A stretch of DNA of 64,000 nt from CAWAPS01 sp963783945 (GTDB lineage Bacteria; Actinomycetota; Acidimicrobiia; Acidimicrobiales; Palsa-688). The DNA lies in the NCBI GenBank assembly GCA_963783945.1, contig CAWAPS010000024.1, forward strand, positions 558,001-622,000, given 5' to 3'. Positions 8,239 to 16,747 of the stretch are shown here, in pieces. Made by a program: the position numbers and the translations under genes. The notes below the pieces were generated by a model. It searched no databases. It was not told the DNA's origin and saw only the letters and a list, made by a program, of their open reading frames with translations. Positions within the stretch are counted from its first letter, which is position 1, and each line of letters opens with the position of its first letter.

Positions 8239-9001
8239 GCAAAGATCTCAGATCGACGCGTCCAACGCAAGAGGGAGGGCGGTCACAGCCCGTCGGTCGG
8301 CGTATGCTCACCGGGCCGGAAAGGTGGCGCTAGCGTTGACCAGCCGAAGCAAGCAGAAACCGAAAGGCAAGCTGCCACCCAAGGGAGCGCTCAACGAGGC
8401 ACGCTGGTCGGAGATCCTCCAGGTGGCCGAAGACGTATTTCGTGAGAAGGGTTACCGAGCCACGACCATTCAGGAGATCGCCTCGCGCGTCGGCATCATG
8501 GCAGGCAGCCTCTACTACTACATCGACAACAAGCAGGACTTCCTCTATCACGTTCTCGTCCGGATAAGTGACGACTACCTCCGAGGCTTGGAGGAAGTAT
8601 CGGGGATCAGCGAAGGGGATGCCACGTCACGGCTGTCCCACTTCGTAGAGCGGTTCATGGGAGAGCTCGATCGCGAACCCCCGTGGAGCGGTCTTACAGA
8701 CTACGACTCGGTGTTTCTGGAGGCCGAGCAACGGGCCTCGCTCAACGCTCGGCGCCACCAGATCAACCTGCTCTTGAAGCGCATCATCACCACCGGCATG
8801 GCGGAGGGCGCCTTCGACCCCACCACCGACCCGTCCGTCGCCACCAACGGCATCCTCTGCCTTATGACCACCACCGTTCGATGGCATCAGCCGGCCGGGC
8901 GCAGCTCCTTACAAGACGTCACAGAGTGGTACAAGGCCTTTATCCTGAAGGGTCTGATGCCGGGCGCTCCGGAATCCCTCCGGATTTCGCCCGCGACCTG
9001 A
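8237..9001 (+). CDS. TetR/AcrR family transcriptional regulator
   Basis: A TetR-type repressor; the HTH is about residues 58-105, with IQEIASRVGIMAGSLYYYIDNKQDF typical of the family (recognition helix ending in LYYYI, then the NK-DF turn). The C-terminal half is an alpha-helical ligand domain of unknown specificity. The first ATG (8237) overlaps the operator, so the mRNA would be leaderless, and it gives about 54 residues before the HTH. Alternative starts are GTG 8324 and TTG 8336 (behind AAGGTGG), which would give a more usual length of about 220. It is divergent from the StrR-like gene and probably controls both. Confidence 0.88.
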   Translation: MQRSQIDASNARGRAVTARRSAYAHRAGKVALALTSRSKQKPKGKLPPKGALNEARWSEILQVAEDVFREKGYRATTIQEIASRVGIMAGSLYYYIDNKQDFLYHVLVRISDDYLRGLEEVSGISEGDATSRLSHFVERFMGELDREPPWSGLTDYDSVFLEAEQRASLNARRHQINLLLKRIITTGMAEGAFDPTTDPSVATNGILCLMTTTVRWHQPAGRSSLQDVTEWYKAFILKGLMPGAPESLRISPAT

Positions 9002-9142
9002 TCTCCACCCCGATCCGCAGCGGTTCAGTTTTCTTGAATGTCGAGTTCATGAACTGTGTGTTGGACCGCCCTGCCGCCGCAGGCATGATGTCAGCATGCG
9101 CAACCTACTTAGGTTGAGCGCGGCCACGGAGGTGATGTCGTC

Positions 9143-9600
9143 ATGACCGCCACACCAGGTGGCCAGCTGCGAGAGCTGATGGCGGGCGAACCGTTCATCG
9201 CCGTGGAATGTCACAGCCCGCTGACCGCCCGGATTGTCCAGCGCGCTCGGAATCCCGGCGGCGTTGATGCCCGGCTCCCCCACCGCAGCCATGCATTTCG
9301 GAATTCCCGACAACGGGGTCCTTACGACGACGGAGATGATCGAGCTGTCGGGCCGGGTACATCCCAATTGCGTACTACGGGGCGCCGACGCCGGGTGTGC
9401 AATTGGCCTTGTACACAGGGTTCGCCCCCGCAGCGATGACTCGAGCCTTCAAGGAACTGGTGACGTATATCGCCGAGCACCGTGAGTACCCGCCATATCA
9501 GGAGTGGCCCGACAAAGACGAGCTAATCGAGCAAGGCGTCTATGACGCCGCCGTTCACCGTTGGGCGGAGCGCACCGGTCGCCCCCTGTCGCCTTCCTGA
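9143..9600 (+). pseudogene. PEP mutase/isocitrate lyase superfamily remnant
   Basis: Three short frames in sequence each carry pieces of an isocitrate lyase/PEP-mutase-like protein. Frame 1 from the ATG at 9143 (after GGAGGTGAT) reads LRELMAGEPFIAVECHSPLT. Frame 3, from about 9236, has ALGIPAALMPGSPTAAM and IPDNGVLTTTEMIE. A third frame from about 9361 to the stop at 9600 has the C-terminal helix TGFAPAAMTRAFKELVTYI. The central barrel, including the usual D-G-YG metal region, is absent; about 150 residues remain of the usual 280-300. So there are at least two frameshifts and an internal deletion. The ribosome site is still intact, suggesting recent decay. Confidence 0.7.
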
Positions 9601-9934
9601 GCCGGAGCACTCCGCGTCTCGGCGAGAGTTTGAGCCCTGAATCGGTTCGATGACGCTGGATCAGTCCGAACTCTGTTCCCGGACGGACCGCGATACATGT
9701 CGGCCTCCTCTTGGATCAGGCAGGCAGATGGCATGGGCTAACTCGCTACCCGCTCACCGTTCACCCTTGCTGAATACGGGGTTCACGGTTAATCGCAAGC
9801 AAGCAATACCGAAGATTCAGCACGGCTAAGGATATTTTCGAGCCTTATGCCGTGGCGCCGATCTTTGATCTCTCCTATAGTCATCATCGCCACACCGGGC
9901 TGCAATTCCCTGCAAAAGTAGAGGGGTACGTTCC
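9601..9934. other. Upstream region of the branched-chain-type ABC operon
   Basis: 334 bases without a recognisable gene between the PEP-mutase remnant and the solute-binding lipoprotein. The last 100 bases are noticeably more AT-rich, consistent with a promoter for the transporter operon. No operator stands out. Confidence 0.35.
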
Positions 9935-11233
9935 GTGAAGCACGTTCGTGTCAGCAATTCGTTTCTTTCCCACCACTCTCGGTCGCTGGCCCACGAGCAG
10001 CGCTTCCGCCGAGGCACCCGATCCGTCGCTTCCGGCTTCATCATCTGCCTGGTGGTGGCCGCTCTCGCCGGGTGCGGGTCTTCGAAGAGCCCTTCAGCGA
10101 CGGGTTCATCGGCGACGACGTCCGCTGGCAGTTCGGGTGGGACAAGTACTGCGCACGGTTCACCGATCGTGATTGGAAATATCGGGAGCTACTCGAGCGC
10201 AGCCGGCTCGGCTATTGTGCAGGAGCAACAGGGGCTCCAGGCGTGGGTCGCGTCGGTGAATGCGGGCGGCGGCATAGATGGCCACCCGATCGATCTGATA
10301 TTGAAACAAGACAACAATACTCCCGCTACTGCTCTGGCCGAGGCGCGGGAGCTTCTCAACGATCATGTGGTTGCGCTGGTCTCCAATGCTAGTTTCGCTG
10401 CCCAAACATGGGGGGGCATGTTTCAGAAGGCGGGCGTTCCGATCGTCGGAGGCGGCTCGTCCGCCGCCATACCGAATGACCCCTTATATTTCCCATCCGG
10501 GACCAGTAGCGCCAGTCTGAGCTACGGCCTGTTCTATGCCCTGAAGAAAGCAGGCGCTACAAAGATCGCCATTCCCTACTGCGCGGAGATCGCCCTCTGT
10601 GCGCAAGCCGTGGCATTCGGCAAGCCGGCGGCCACGGCAAACGGTTTGCAGGTAGTGTGGGGCGGTTCGGTCTCGTCGAGCTCCCCTGACCTCACGCCCC
10701 AATGCTTGGCCGCGAGGAGTGCTGGGGCGGACGGAGTGGAGGTGGCGCTGACCGAGCAGGAAGGTATCCACTTTGCCCAGGCCTGCTCTCAGCAGGGCTG
10801 GAATCCGATTTACTCTCTTACCACGTCAGCTGTCGACAACCAGATACTGAACGTTCCTGCGCTAAAGAGTGTCACGTCAGCACAGCAAGTGGCACCCTGG
10901 TTCGAAACCTCCACCCCGGCCTTGCAAGAGTATCAGGCGGCCATGGCCAAGTATGAGCCGGGCACGAAGATCTCGGGGCCGGCCTCGCTGCAAGCTTGGG
11001 TGGCAGGAAAGCTCTTTCAGGCGGCTGTGTCCGCCTCGGGGTCCTCTACCGTGACGCCCGCTTCAGTCATCACTGGCTTGTACAACCTCCACGAAGACAC
11101 ACTGGGCGGCCTGGCCCCGCCGCTCACCTACACCAAGGGTCAGTCCGCCAACATCAAATGCTTCTTCCTGGTAGGTGTCCAAAACGGCCAATACACCGCA
11201 CCTCAGGGACTACAACCTGCCTGTCAGCCCTGA
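9935..11233 (+). CDS. Branched-chain amino acid-type ABC transporter substrate-binding lipoprotein
   Basis: A 432-residue extracellular solute receptor of the LivJ/Peripla_BP_6 type. The GTG start follows GAGGGG. The N-terminus has a basic stretch, a hydrophobic segment (FIICLVVAALAG) and a lipobox ending in LAGC at about residue 47, followed by a Ser/Gly/Thr-rich linker: a lipoprotein anchored outside the membrane. The mature domain starts near IVIGNIGSYSSAAGS and contains the long NTPATALAEARELL region typical of the fold. It is followed by the fused permease/ATPase and LivF, so it supplies their ligand. Given the neighbours, the ligand may be an aromatic acid or amide rather than leucine; this is inference. 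Confidence 0.92.
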   Translation: MKHVRVSNSFLSHHSRSLAHEQRFRRGTRSVASGFIICLVVAALAGCGSSKSPSATGSSATTSAGSSGGTSTAHGSPIVIGNIGSYSSAAGSAIVQEQQGLQAWVASVNAGGGIDGHPIDLILKQDNNTPATALAEARELLNDHVVALVSNASFAAQTWGGMFQKAGVPIVGGGSSAAIPNDPLYFPSGTSSASLSYGLFYALKKAGATKIAIPYCAEIALCAQAVAFGKPAATANGLQVVWGGSVSSSSPDLTPQCLAARSAGADGVEVALTEQEGIHFAQACSQQGWNPIYSLTTSAVDNQILNVPALKSVTSAQQVAPWFETSTPALQEYQAAMAKYEPGTKISGPASLQAWVAGKLFQAAVSASGSSTVTPASVITGLYNLHEDTLGGLAPPLTYTKGQSANIKCFFLVGVQNGQYTAPQGLQPACQP

Positions 11234-11411
11234 CCGCTCGCTTCCGACCGTATTCCCGGGGGTGTCCGATTCAAGATCAGAAGCTTCAGGGGTACCCGGG
11301 CATGCGTCCCGTCCCTGATTTGGCTGCGGGCGTTACGCACAGGAGTGGCCTCGTAGCGGGGAAGCTCTCGCCGAAAGTGGGTGGGTCGGCTGTTCTCGAT
11401 AGGCTGAGACC

Positions 11412-14120
11412 GTGAACGATATTGCTCCGTTCCTTATCGTCGGGGTGACGACGGGCGCGGTCTACGGGTTGGCAGGTGTCGGGCTCGTTTTGACGTATAA
11501 GACGTCCGGGATCTTCAACTTCGCCCATGGGGCCCTAGCTACTGTGGCGGCGTTCACCTTCTATGAGTTGTGGGTGACGGCCGGCCTTCCGTGGGGCCTG
11601 GCGCTGGCCCTAACTCTAGTGGGTCTCAGTCTCCTCTTAGGGTTGGGTTTGGAGCGCTTCGGGGCGCGGCTCTCGCGGGTGCCTCTGGCGCTGCGGGTGG
11701 TGGCCACTGTGGGGCTCATCCTGGTGGTCGAGAGTTGCTACTACATCATTTATGGGCAGACTGCTCGGTTATTCCCGCAGTTCCTTCCTGCTGAGACGTT
11801 CCGGGTTGGCGGGGTGAACGTCGGCTACGACAAGGTGATCATTGTCGGCATTTCGATGCTGGTCACGGGCGCTTTGTATCTGCTATTCCGCACGACCCAG
11901 CTCGGGCGGCAGATGCAAGCGGTGGTTGACGACTCGAGACTGCTTGACCTGACGGGTGCCAGTTCCCAGGCCGTTCGGCGGTGGGCCTGGGTGGCGGGCT
12001 GTTTTTTGGTGGCGCTGTCAGGGATGTTGCTGGCTCCTTCGGTGGATCTGGACCCTGCGATTCTCACTCTTCTAATCGTTCAAGCGTTTGGTGCGGCCGC
12101 GATCGGCGGGTTCTCGAGTCTGCCTTTGACCTGGGTGGGCGGGCTTGTGATCGGATTGGCGGAGTCGTTGGCCACAAAGTATGTCAACTCCACCTCGATC
12201 TGGGGTGGACTTCCGCCCAGTATACCGTTTTTGGTGTTGTTCGGTGTTATCCTGCTCCGGCATCGGGACCGGGTCAGTCAAGCCTTCAGCTCTACTTCAC
12301 AGGCGTTGTCGGGCGACCGCTGGCGGGCCCCTTGGAGGGTGCAAGGCGGGGGCGGCCTTATAGTGTTGGTCTTTCTGGTGCTGGTTCCCAACTGGGACAG
12401 CGTGCATCTCGGTGCATGGACGTTGGGGCTCACCAACGTGGTGTTATTGCTGTCCTTGGGGCTGTTGGTGCGCCTATCCGGCCAGGTGTCCCTGTGCCAG
12501 GTGAGCTTTGCTGCGGTTGGTGCGGCCGCGTTTTCCCATCTGGCCGGATCGGGTGTTCCCTGGCTCATAGCCTTGCTCGTTGCCGGCCTGATCGCTGTAC
12601 CGTTAGGTGCCCTGCTGGCCGTGCCCGCGATTCGGCTCTCCGGTTTGTATCTGGCCCTGGCCACGTTCGGTTTCGGGCTGCTGCTGCAGGACATGTTCTA
12701 CCAGTCACATTTGATGTTCGGGCCAACCAACGACGGAATCATCCTGCCGCGGCCTTCCTTTGCCACCAACGACCGTGCCTTCTACTACGTCGTACTGGCG
12801 GTTACGGTCGTGATTGCGGGGATAGTGGTGGTGGTGACAGTTACCCGGTTGGGCCGACTGCTAGCTGGTATGTCCGAGTCGGAAAGTGCGATCGCCGTCT
12901 GCGGGACTGATCTAACCTCGCTGAAAGTAGCGGTGTTCTGCCTGAGCGCGTTTGTGGCTGCTATAGCCGGGGCGTTGAGCGGCATGACGTTGGGGACGGT
13001 GACCGGTACCAACTACGACCCGATCATGTCGCTCACTTATGTAGCGGTGATCCTGATATCCGTAGGCGGCGTGCCGTGGTACGCGGTGCCAACCGGGATC
13101 CTGCTTTCTGTCTTCCCGGCATATGTGACCTCCGCGTCGACCGGCTATTACTTGAATGTCCTGTTCGGGATTTCTGCCATAGCCGTTGCCTTCGGTCTCA
13201 GCAGTCATATGCCGGCGAGTCTGCGGGCGTTTTTGACTCGGCTGGGGGGCAAGGAGGCACGTCGGGGTGCGACCGCCGCGCCCGCCGCCGTTCGACCGCA
13301 ACCACGAGAAGGGGCCTTCACCCCGGCGGATTGCCGCCTCGAGGCAGTAGATGTCACGGTTAACTTCGGGGGGCTGCGCGCCGTCGATCGCCTCTCCTTC
13401 TCGAATCATACGGGGATGATCACCGGTCTGATCGGGCCGAATGGGGCGGGGAAGACCACGACCTTCAACGCGTGCTCTGGACTGGTGCCACTCAGCAGCG
13501 GGAGGGTGCTGCTCGGCGATCAGGACATCTCGCGTCTGACCATGCCTGCTCGAGCCGAGCGGGGCTTGGGACGCACGTTCCAAGCCGTCGACCTGCTCGA
13601 CTCCTATTCAGCAAAGGACAACATACGACTGGCCGCCGAAGCCGCGCTGGCCGGAGAGGCACTACCCAGACTTCTAGTTGGGCGTCGCGCCGACGATCGC
13701 GAGATTGCGTGGAGAACCGCAGACGCACTGGAAACCTGCGGTCTCGTCGGGGAGGCCGATACCGTCGCTATCCGACTGTCCAACAAGGAACGGCGGGTGC
13801 TCAGCCTGGCTCGCTGCTTGGCCGCCGGGTTCCGAGTCATCATGCTCGATGAGCCTTCCGCCGGGCTGGACGCACGCGAAACCGCCGAGTTCGGCGCCCT
13901 TCTCACCTCGATCGTAAGAGACCGGGGCCTGGGGATCGTCCTGGTCGAACACGATATGTCTCTGGTCATGGCGGTCTGCGACGAGATCTACGTCTTAGAC
14001 TTCGGGAAAGAAGTCATGCACGGTACGCCGGCTGAGGTACAAAACCATCCCGCGGTAAAGGCCGCCTACCTCGGCGAGGAAACGGTTACCGTCACGCCCG
14101 CAAGTCGGTCGGATCGGTAG
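11412..14120 (+). CDS. Fused branched-chain-type ABC transporter: LivH-LivM-LivG in one chain
   Basis: A 902-residue protein combining two permeases and an ATPase. Residues 1 to about 290 are LivH-like (GLVLTYKTSGIFNFAHGA near the start). About 310-620 are LivM-like (LSGQVSLCQVSFAAVGAAA; LSGLYLALATFGFGLLLQ). A linker of about 35 residues follows, then the nucleotide-binding domain (about 645-890): Walker A GPNGAGKTT near 676, Walker B VIMLDEPSAGL near 812, switch His in VEHDMSLVM. The ABC signature is unusual: LSNKERRVLSLAR instead of an LSGGQ- or LSYGQ-like motif. It imports the ligand of the upstream lipoprotein with the separate LivF ATPase 8 bases downstream. The start is GTG at 11412. 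Confidence 0.93.
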   Translation: MNDIAPFLIVGVTTGAVYGLAGVGLVLTYKTSGIFNFAHGALATVAAFTFYELWVTAGLPWGLALALTLVGLSLLLGLGLERFGARLSRVPLALRVVATVGLILVVESCYYIIYGQTARLFPQFLPAETFRVGGVNVGYDKVIIVGISMLVTGALYLLFRTTQLGRQMQAVVDDSRLLDLTGASSQAVRRWAWVAGCFLVALSGMLLAPSVDLDPAILTLLIVQAFGAAAIGGFSSLPLTWVGGLVIGLAESLATKYVNSTSIWGGLPPSIPFLVLFGVILLRHRDRVSQAFSSTSQALSGDRWRAPWRVQGGGGLIVLVFLVLVPNWDSVHLGAWTLGLTNVVLLLSLGLLVRLSGQVSLCQVSFAAVGAAAFSHLAGSGVPWLIALLVAGLIAVPLGALLAVPAIRLSGLYLALATFGFGLLLQDMFYQSHLMFGPTNDGIILPRPSFATNDRAFYYVVLAVTVVIAGIVVVVTVTRLGRLLAGMSESESAIAVCGTDLTSLKVAVFCLSAFVAAIAGALSGMTLGTVTGTNYDPIMSLTYVAVILISVGGVPWYAVPTGILLSVFPAYVTSASTGYYLNVLFGISAIAVAFGLSSHMPASLRAFLTRLGGKEARRGATAAPAAVRPQPREGAFTPADCRLEAVDVTVNFGGLRAVDRLSFSNHTGMITGLIGPNGAGKTTTFNACSGLVPLSSGRVLLGDQDISRLTMPARAERGLGRTFQAVDLLDSYSAKDNIRLAAEAALAGEALPRLLVGRRADDREIAWRTADALETCGLVGEADTVAIRLSNKERRVLSLARCLAAGFRVIMLDEPSAGLDARETAEFGALLTSIVRDRGLGIVLVEHDMSLVMAVCDEIYVLDFGKEVMHGTPAEVQNHPAVKAAYLGEETVTVTPASRSDR

Positions 14121-14128
14121 CCCGATTG

Positions 14129-14878
14129 ATGCACCCGGAATCGCCCCCAGACAACGGCTCGGCCCAAGCGGTCGGCCAGTGGGCCCTCGAGTTGCGGGAG
14201 GTCGAGGCCGGATACGGCAGAGGGCCGGTTCTGCAGACGGTCAGCCTGACCGTAGCCCCGGGTGAGACCGTGGCCTTGCTCGGCGCCAACGGCGCAGGCA
14301 AATCCACCTTGCTCGCCGTGGCCTCGGGCCTGCTACGGCCCACCTCAGGGTCCGTACACGTCTTCCGCCACGACGCGGCCCGCTGGAGTGTGCAGCGCAG
14401 GGTCGCAGAAGGCATATGTCTGGTGCCCGAGGGAGGCGGCATATTCCGCTCTATGTCGGTACGGGACAACCTCCTCCTCCAGGTCCCGCACTGGCACAAA
14501 GGCGCGACCATCGGCCCCGCCATCGACGCCTTTCCTGTGCTGGGGGCCCGCCTCGGCCAGACTGCCGGCAGCCTCTCGGGGGGCGAACAGCGCATGCTGG
14601 CGCTATCACGTGCCTTCCTCACCAAACCGCGGATCGTTCTGGCAGACGAACTCTCCCTGGGCTTGGCTCCGCTTGTAGTCGACACCATCTTCGCGGCCAT
14701 GAGGCAACTGGCAGACCAAGGATCCGCCCTGGTCATCGTCGAGCAGTACGCACAGAAGGTACTGGCCGCGGCCGACAGGGCCTATCTCCTGACTCGGGGA
14801 GCCGTGCAATGGACTGGCAAGGCCAGTGAAGTCGAGGCCGACACCGTGGGTACGGCCTACCTCAGCGGAGAGGCCTAG
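14129..14878 (+). CDS. livF: LivF-type ABC transporter ATPase
   Basis: A 249-residue ATPase, the second nucleotide-binding subunit of the importer. It has Walker A GANGAGKST, a Q-loop region around CLVPEGGGIF (the Gln equivalent lies at Glu/Gly), signature SLSGGEQRMLALSRA, Walker B IVLADELSLGLAP and H-loop replacement VEQYAQKVL, as is usual for LivF. The ATG at 14129 is preferred to the adjoining TTG; it lies 8 bases after the stop of the fused LivHMG, so the two are co-translated. The canonical signature here contrasts with the degenerate one in LivHMG, so the two ATP sites may be unequal. Confidence 0.92.
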   Translation: MHPESPPDNGSAQAVGQWALELREVEAGYGRGPVLQTVSLTVAPGETVALLGANGAGKSTLLAVASGLLRPTSGSVHVFRHDAARWSVQRRVAEGICLVPEGGGIFRSMSVRDNLLLQVPHWHKGATIGPAIDAFPVLGARLGQTAGSLSGGEQRMLALSRAFLTKPRIVLADELSLGLAPLVVDTIFAAMRQLADQGSALVIVEQYAQKVLAAADRAYLLTRGAVQWTGKASEVEADTVGTAYLSGEA

Positions 14879-14937
14879 CCACCTCTACGGTCGTCGACCC
14901 TCCGAAGGCTTACGGCGGCGGGCTCAGGTGGAAACGG

Positions 14938-14969
14938 GCTGACGCCATCGAGACGCTGACGCCATCGAG
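14938..14969. repeat. Two-copy 15-bp direct repeat
   Basis: GCTGACGCCATCGAG occurs at 14938-14952 and again at 14955-14969, separated by AC, between the livF stop and the LysR gene. It could be a slippage duplication or a regulator half-site pair. Nothing else supports a function. Confidence 0.5.
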
Positions 14970-15030
14970 GCATCGTGGCGTTCGCCAACCCGCACTCAGT
15001 GACCGGGCCCCCGGACCCCCTCACGGTATT

Positions 15031-15052
15031 CTCTAGAGTAATCTGACTAGAG
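15031..15052. promoter_or_regulatory. Possible LysR operator
   Basis: Inverted hexamers CTCTAG (15031-15036) and CTAGAG (15047-15052) are separated by ten bases, 29 bases before the LysR start at 15081. This interrupted dyad and position fit a LysR autoregulatory site. Confidence 0.45.
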
Positions 15053-15080
15053 CTTTTATCATGCTGGGGGGTGGAATGGC

Positions 15081-15989
15081 ATGGAATTTGTCCAACTGCG
15101 CTGTTTCGTGGCTGTCGCTGAAGAGAAGAGCTTCACGAACGCGGCGGCACGACTCCGATACGCCACGTCCAACGTCAGCCAGCACGTTCACCACCTCGAA
15201 CGAGAGCTCGGTACCAACTTGTTGGACCGAACGAACAAGTCCGTCAGGCTCACCCCTGCCGGCGAAATCCTGTTCAAGGGCGCGACACAACTCCTCACAG
15301 ACCTCGACCTCATTCTAGACGCCACAAAGCAGGCAGCCTTAGGCCAAGCCGGCCTGATCCGAGGCGCTTTTTGCCCTGGCTCCGGGATCCTCGTCGCCGA
15401 AATCGTCCGTGCTGCGGCGGAGGTCTACCCGAATATACAAATCACATTCAATGAGCTCCCGACCTCTCACATATTGAAAGCTGTACGTAACGGCGAATCC
15501 AGTATCGGCATCGTCAGAGAAACGGATCCCGAATTGGATGCCCTGACCCTCACCACCGGGCAGCACGGCCTGGTCATCATGCCCGCCGGACACCGCTTGA
15601 GCAAACTGGACTGCGTCGACCTGGAGCAACTCGATGGCGAACGCGTCCTGGTCGTGGACAAGAAGGCTTCCCGCCAACTCCACGATAGATGGGTCGACTT
15701 CTTCAACGAACGCGGCATTCACGTCCAGTTTCAGCAGGCCCCACTCAAGACCATCGAGGAGATGATCCTCTCCGTTGCGACCGGCCAGGGTCTGCTCATT
15801 GGGAATGACGAACCTAACATCGACTGCACCCGATACGGTGTGGTCGTCCGCCCGGTTCGAGGTCCCGTCCCCTCTGCAAGCTACTTTCTCACCTGGCGAC
15901 CGGACGACGCTGTTCCCCAGGTCACGGTGCTTGTGCAGCTGTTGCAGGGCCGCATCGGCGCCAGCCCTCTTATAACCAATGATCCCTGA
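15081..15989 (+). CDS. LysR family transcriptional regulator
   Basis: A 302-residue LysR regulator; the ATG follows GGGGGGTGGA. The N-terminal winged HTH is residues 1-60 (NAAARLRYATSNVSQHVHHL; LDRTNKSVRLTPAG), and the C-terminal effector domain starts near residue 90. Its end (FLTWRPDDAVPQV) closely resembles the LysR at 29771-30712 (FLLWRPESDSPQV), so the two are paralogues. It follows the ABC importer on the same strand, about 200 bases away, and is a good candidate controller of the transporter or of nearby amidohydrolases. The effector is unknown. Its 3' end abuts the truncated end of a P450 pseudogene on the other strand. Confidence 0.92.
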   Translation: MEFVQLRCFVAVAEEKSFTNAAARLRYATSNVSQHVHHLERELGTNLLDRTNKSVRLTPAGEILFKGATQLLTDLDLILDATKQAALGQAGLIRGAFCPGSGILVAEIVRAAAEVYPNIQITFNELPTSHILKAVRNGESSIGIVRETDPELDALTLTTGQHGLVIMPAGHRLSKLDCVDLEQLDGERVLVVDKKASRQLHDRWVDFFNERGIHVQFQQAPLKTIEEMILSVATGQGLLIGNDEPNIDCTRYGVVVRPVRGPVPSASYFLTWRPDDAVPQVTVLVQLLQGRIGASPLITNDP

Positions 15990-16024
15990 TCAGATGAGCC
16001 CTGCACGTCTCCGCCCTGAGGGAG

Positions 16025-16701
16025 GTCATCCTCGAGAACTTTGCGTCGGGACTCGATGATCGGCCGGAGGATCTCCTCGAAGCGACCCGTTCCACCATCG
16101 CGCAATGTAACGGCGGCCCGAATGTCGAGCGCCTCCGGCACAGGTACACCGAAGCTCCCACAGATCGTCAGCAATGGAATAGCCGCGCAGAACTCCACAT
16201 TGAGGTCGGCGCGGCCGTTCCCCTCAAAGCTATCAATGAGTGCATGCACAACGTGGTGGATCCACTTTTCAATCCACCATCGCGCCCGCCTTGGCAGAAA
16301 TGATGGCTGGACGATCGTTCGGTAGCGTCGATGCTGCTCGCCATCCATCCCCAAGATGCTCTCATCGACGCGAGCCGAGCTGAGCCGCGGCAAGATCTCT
16401 CTCGAAGAGAATGTCTGGGATCACGGACGATAGCATCACATGATTCGTAATCGAACGCCGAAAAATGCGGCCGCTCCGGGAACGGAAGGCCCTGGAAGAA
16501 CTCGGGTCCGTCGAATCCGATCAACCGACCGACGGTACCACTATGGACCGGTCCGGACCGGCGCAACCTGTGGAGCGCGGGGTAGGGATCCGCTTCGTAA
16601 CCACCAGTGAACCTTGTGTGAACGGCGCTACGAAGGTCGAACAGCTCACGGATGCGTGTCGGGTCAAGCGCGACGCGATTACCGGTCACGGACCCGTCCA
16701 C
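16025..16701 (-). pseudogene. Cytochrome P450 remnant (frameshifted, 3' half lost)
   Basis: The leftward sequence aligns by eye with the first half of the intact P450 at 40713-41978. Shared segments are RIRELFDLR, DPYPALHRLRRSGPVHSG and ERPHFSAFDYESCD in one frame. After a single-base shift near 16412 they continue in the next frame as SILGMDGEQHRRYR, WWIEKWIHHVVHALID and IIESRRKVLEDDL. Similarity stops at about 16025, so the I-helix, ExxR and heme-Cys regions are gone. The break is 36 bases from the convergent LysR stop. It is non-functional as a P450, and a diverged paralogue or relative of the intact gene rather than a recent copy. Confidence 0.8.
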
Positions 16702-16747
16702 TCATAAGTCACACGTTACTCCGCTTCTCCGATGTACAACCCTGCGG

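Noticed and set aside
14938..14969. Tandem direct repeat as a CRISPR or integron-like unit
   Set aside because: Only two 15-bp units with a 2-base gap; no array, spacers or cas genes.
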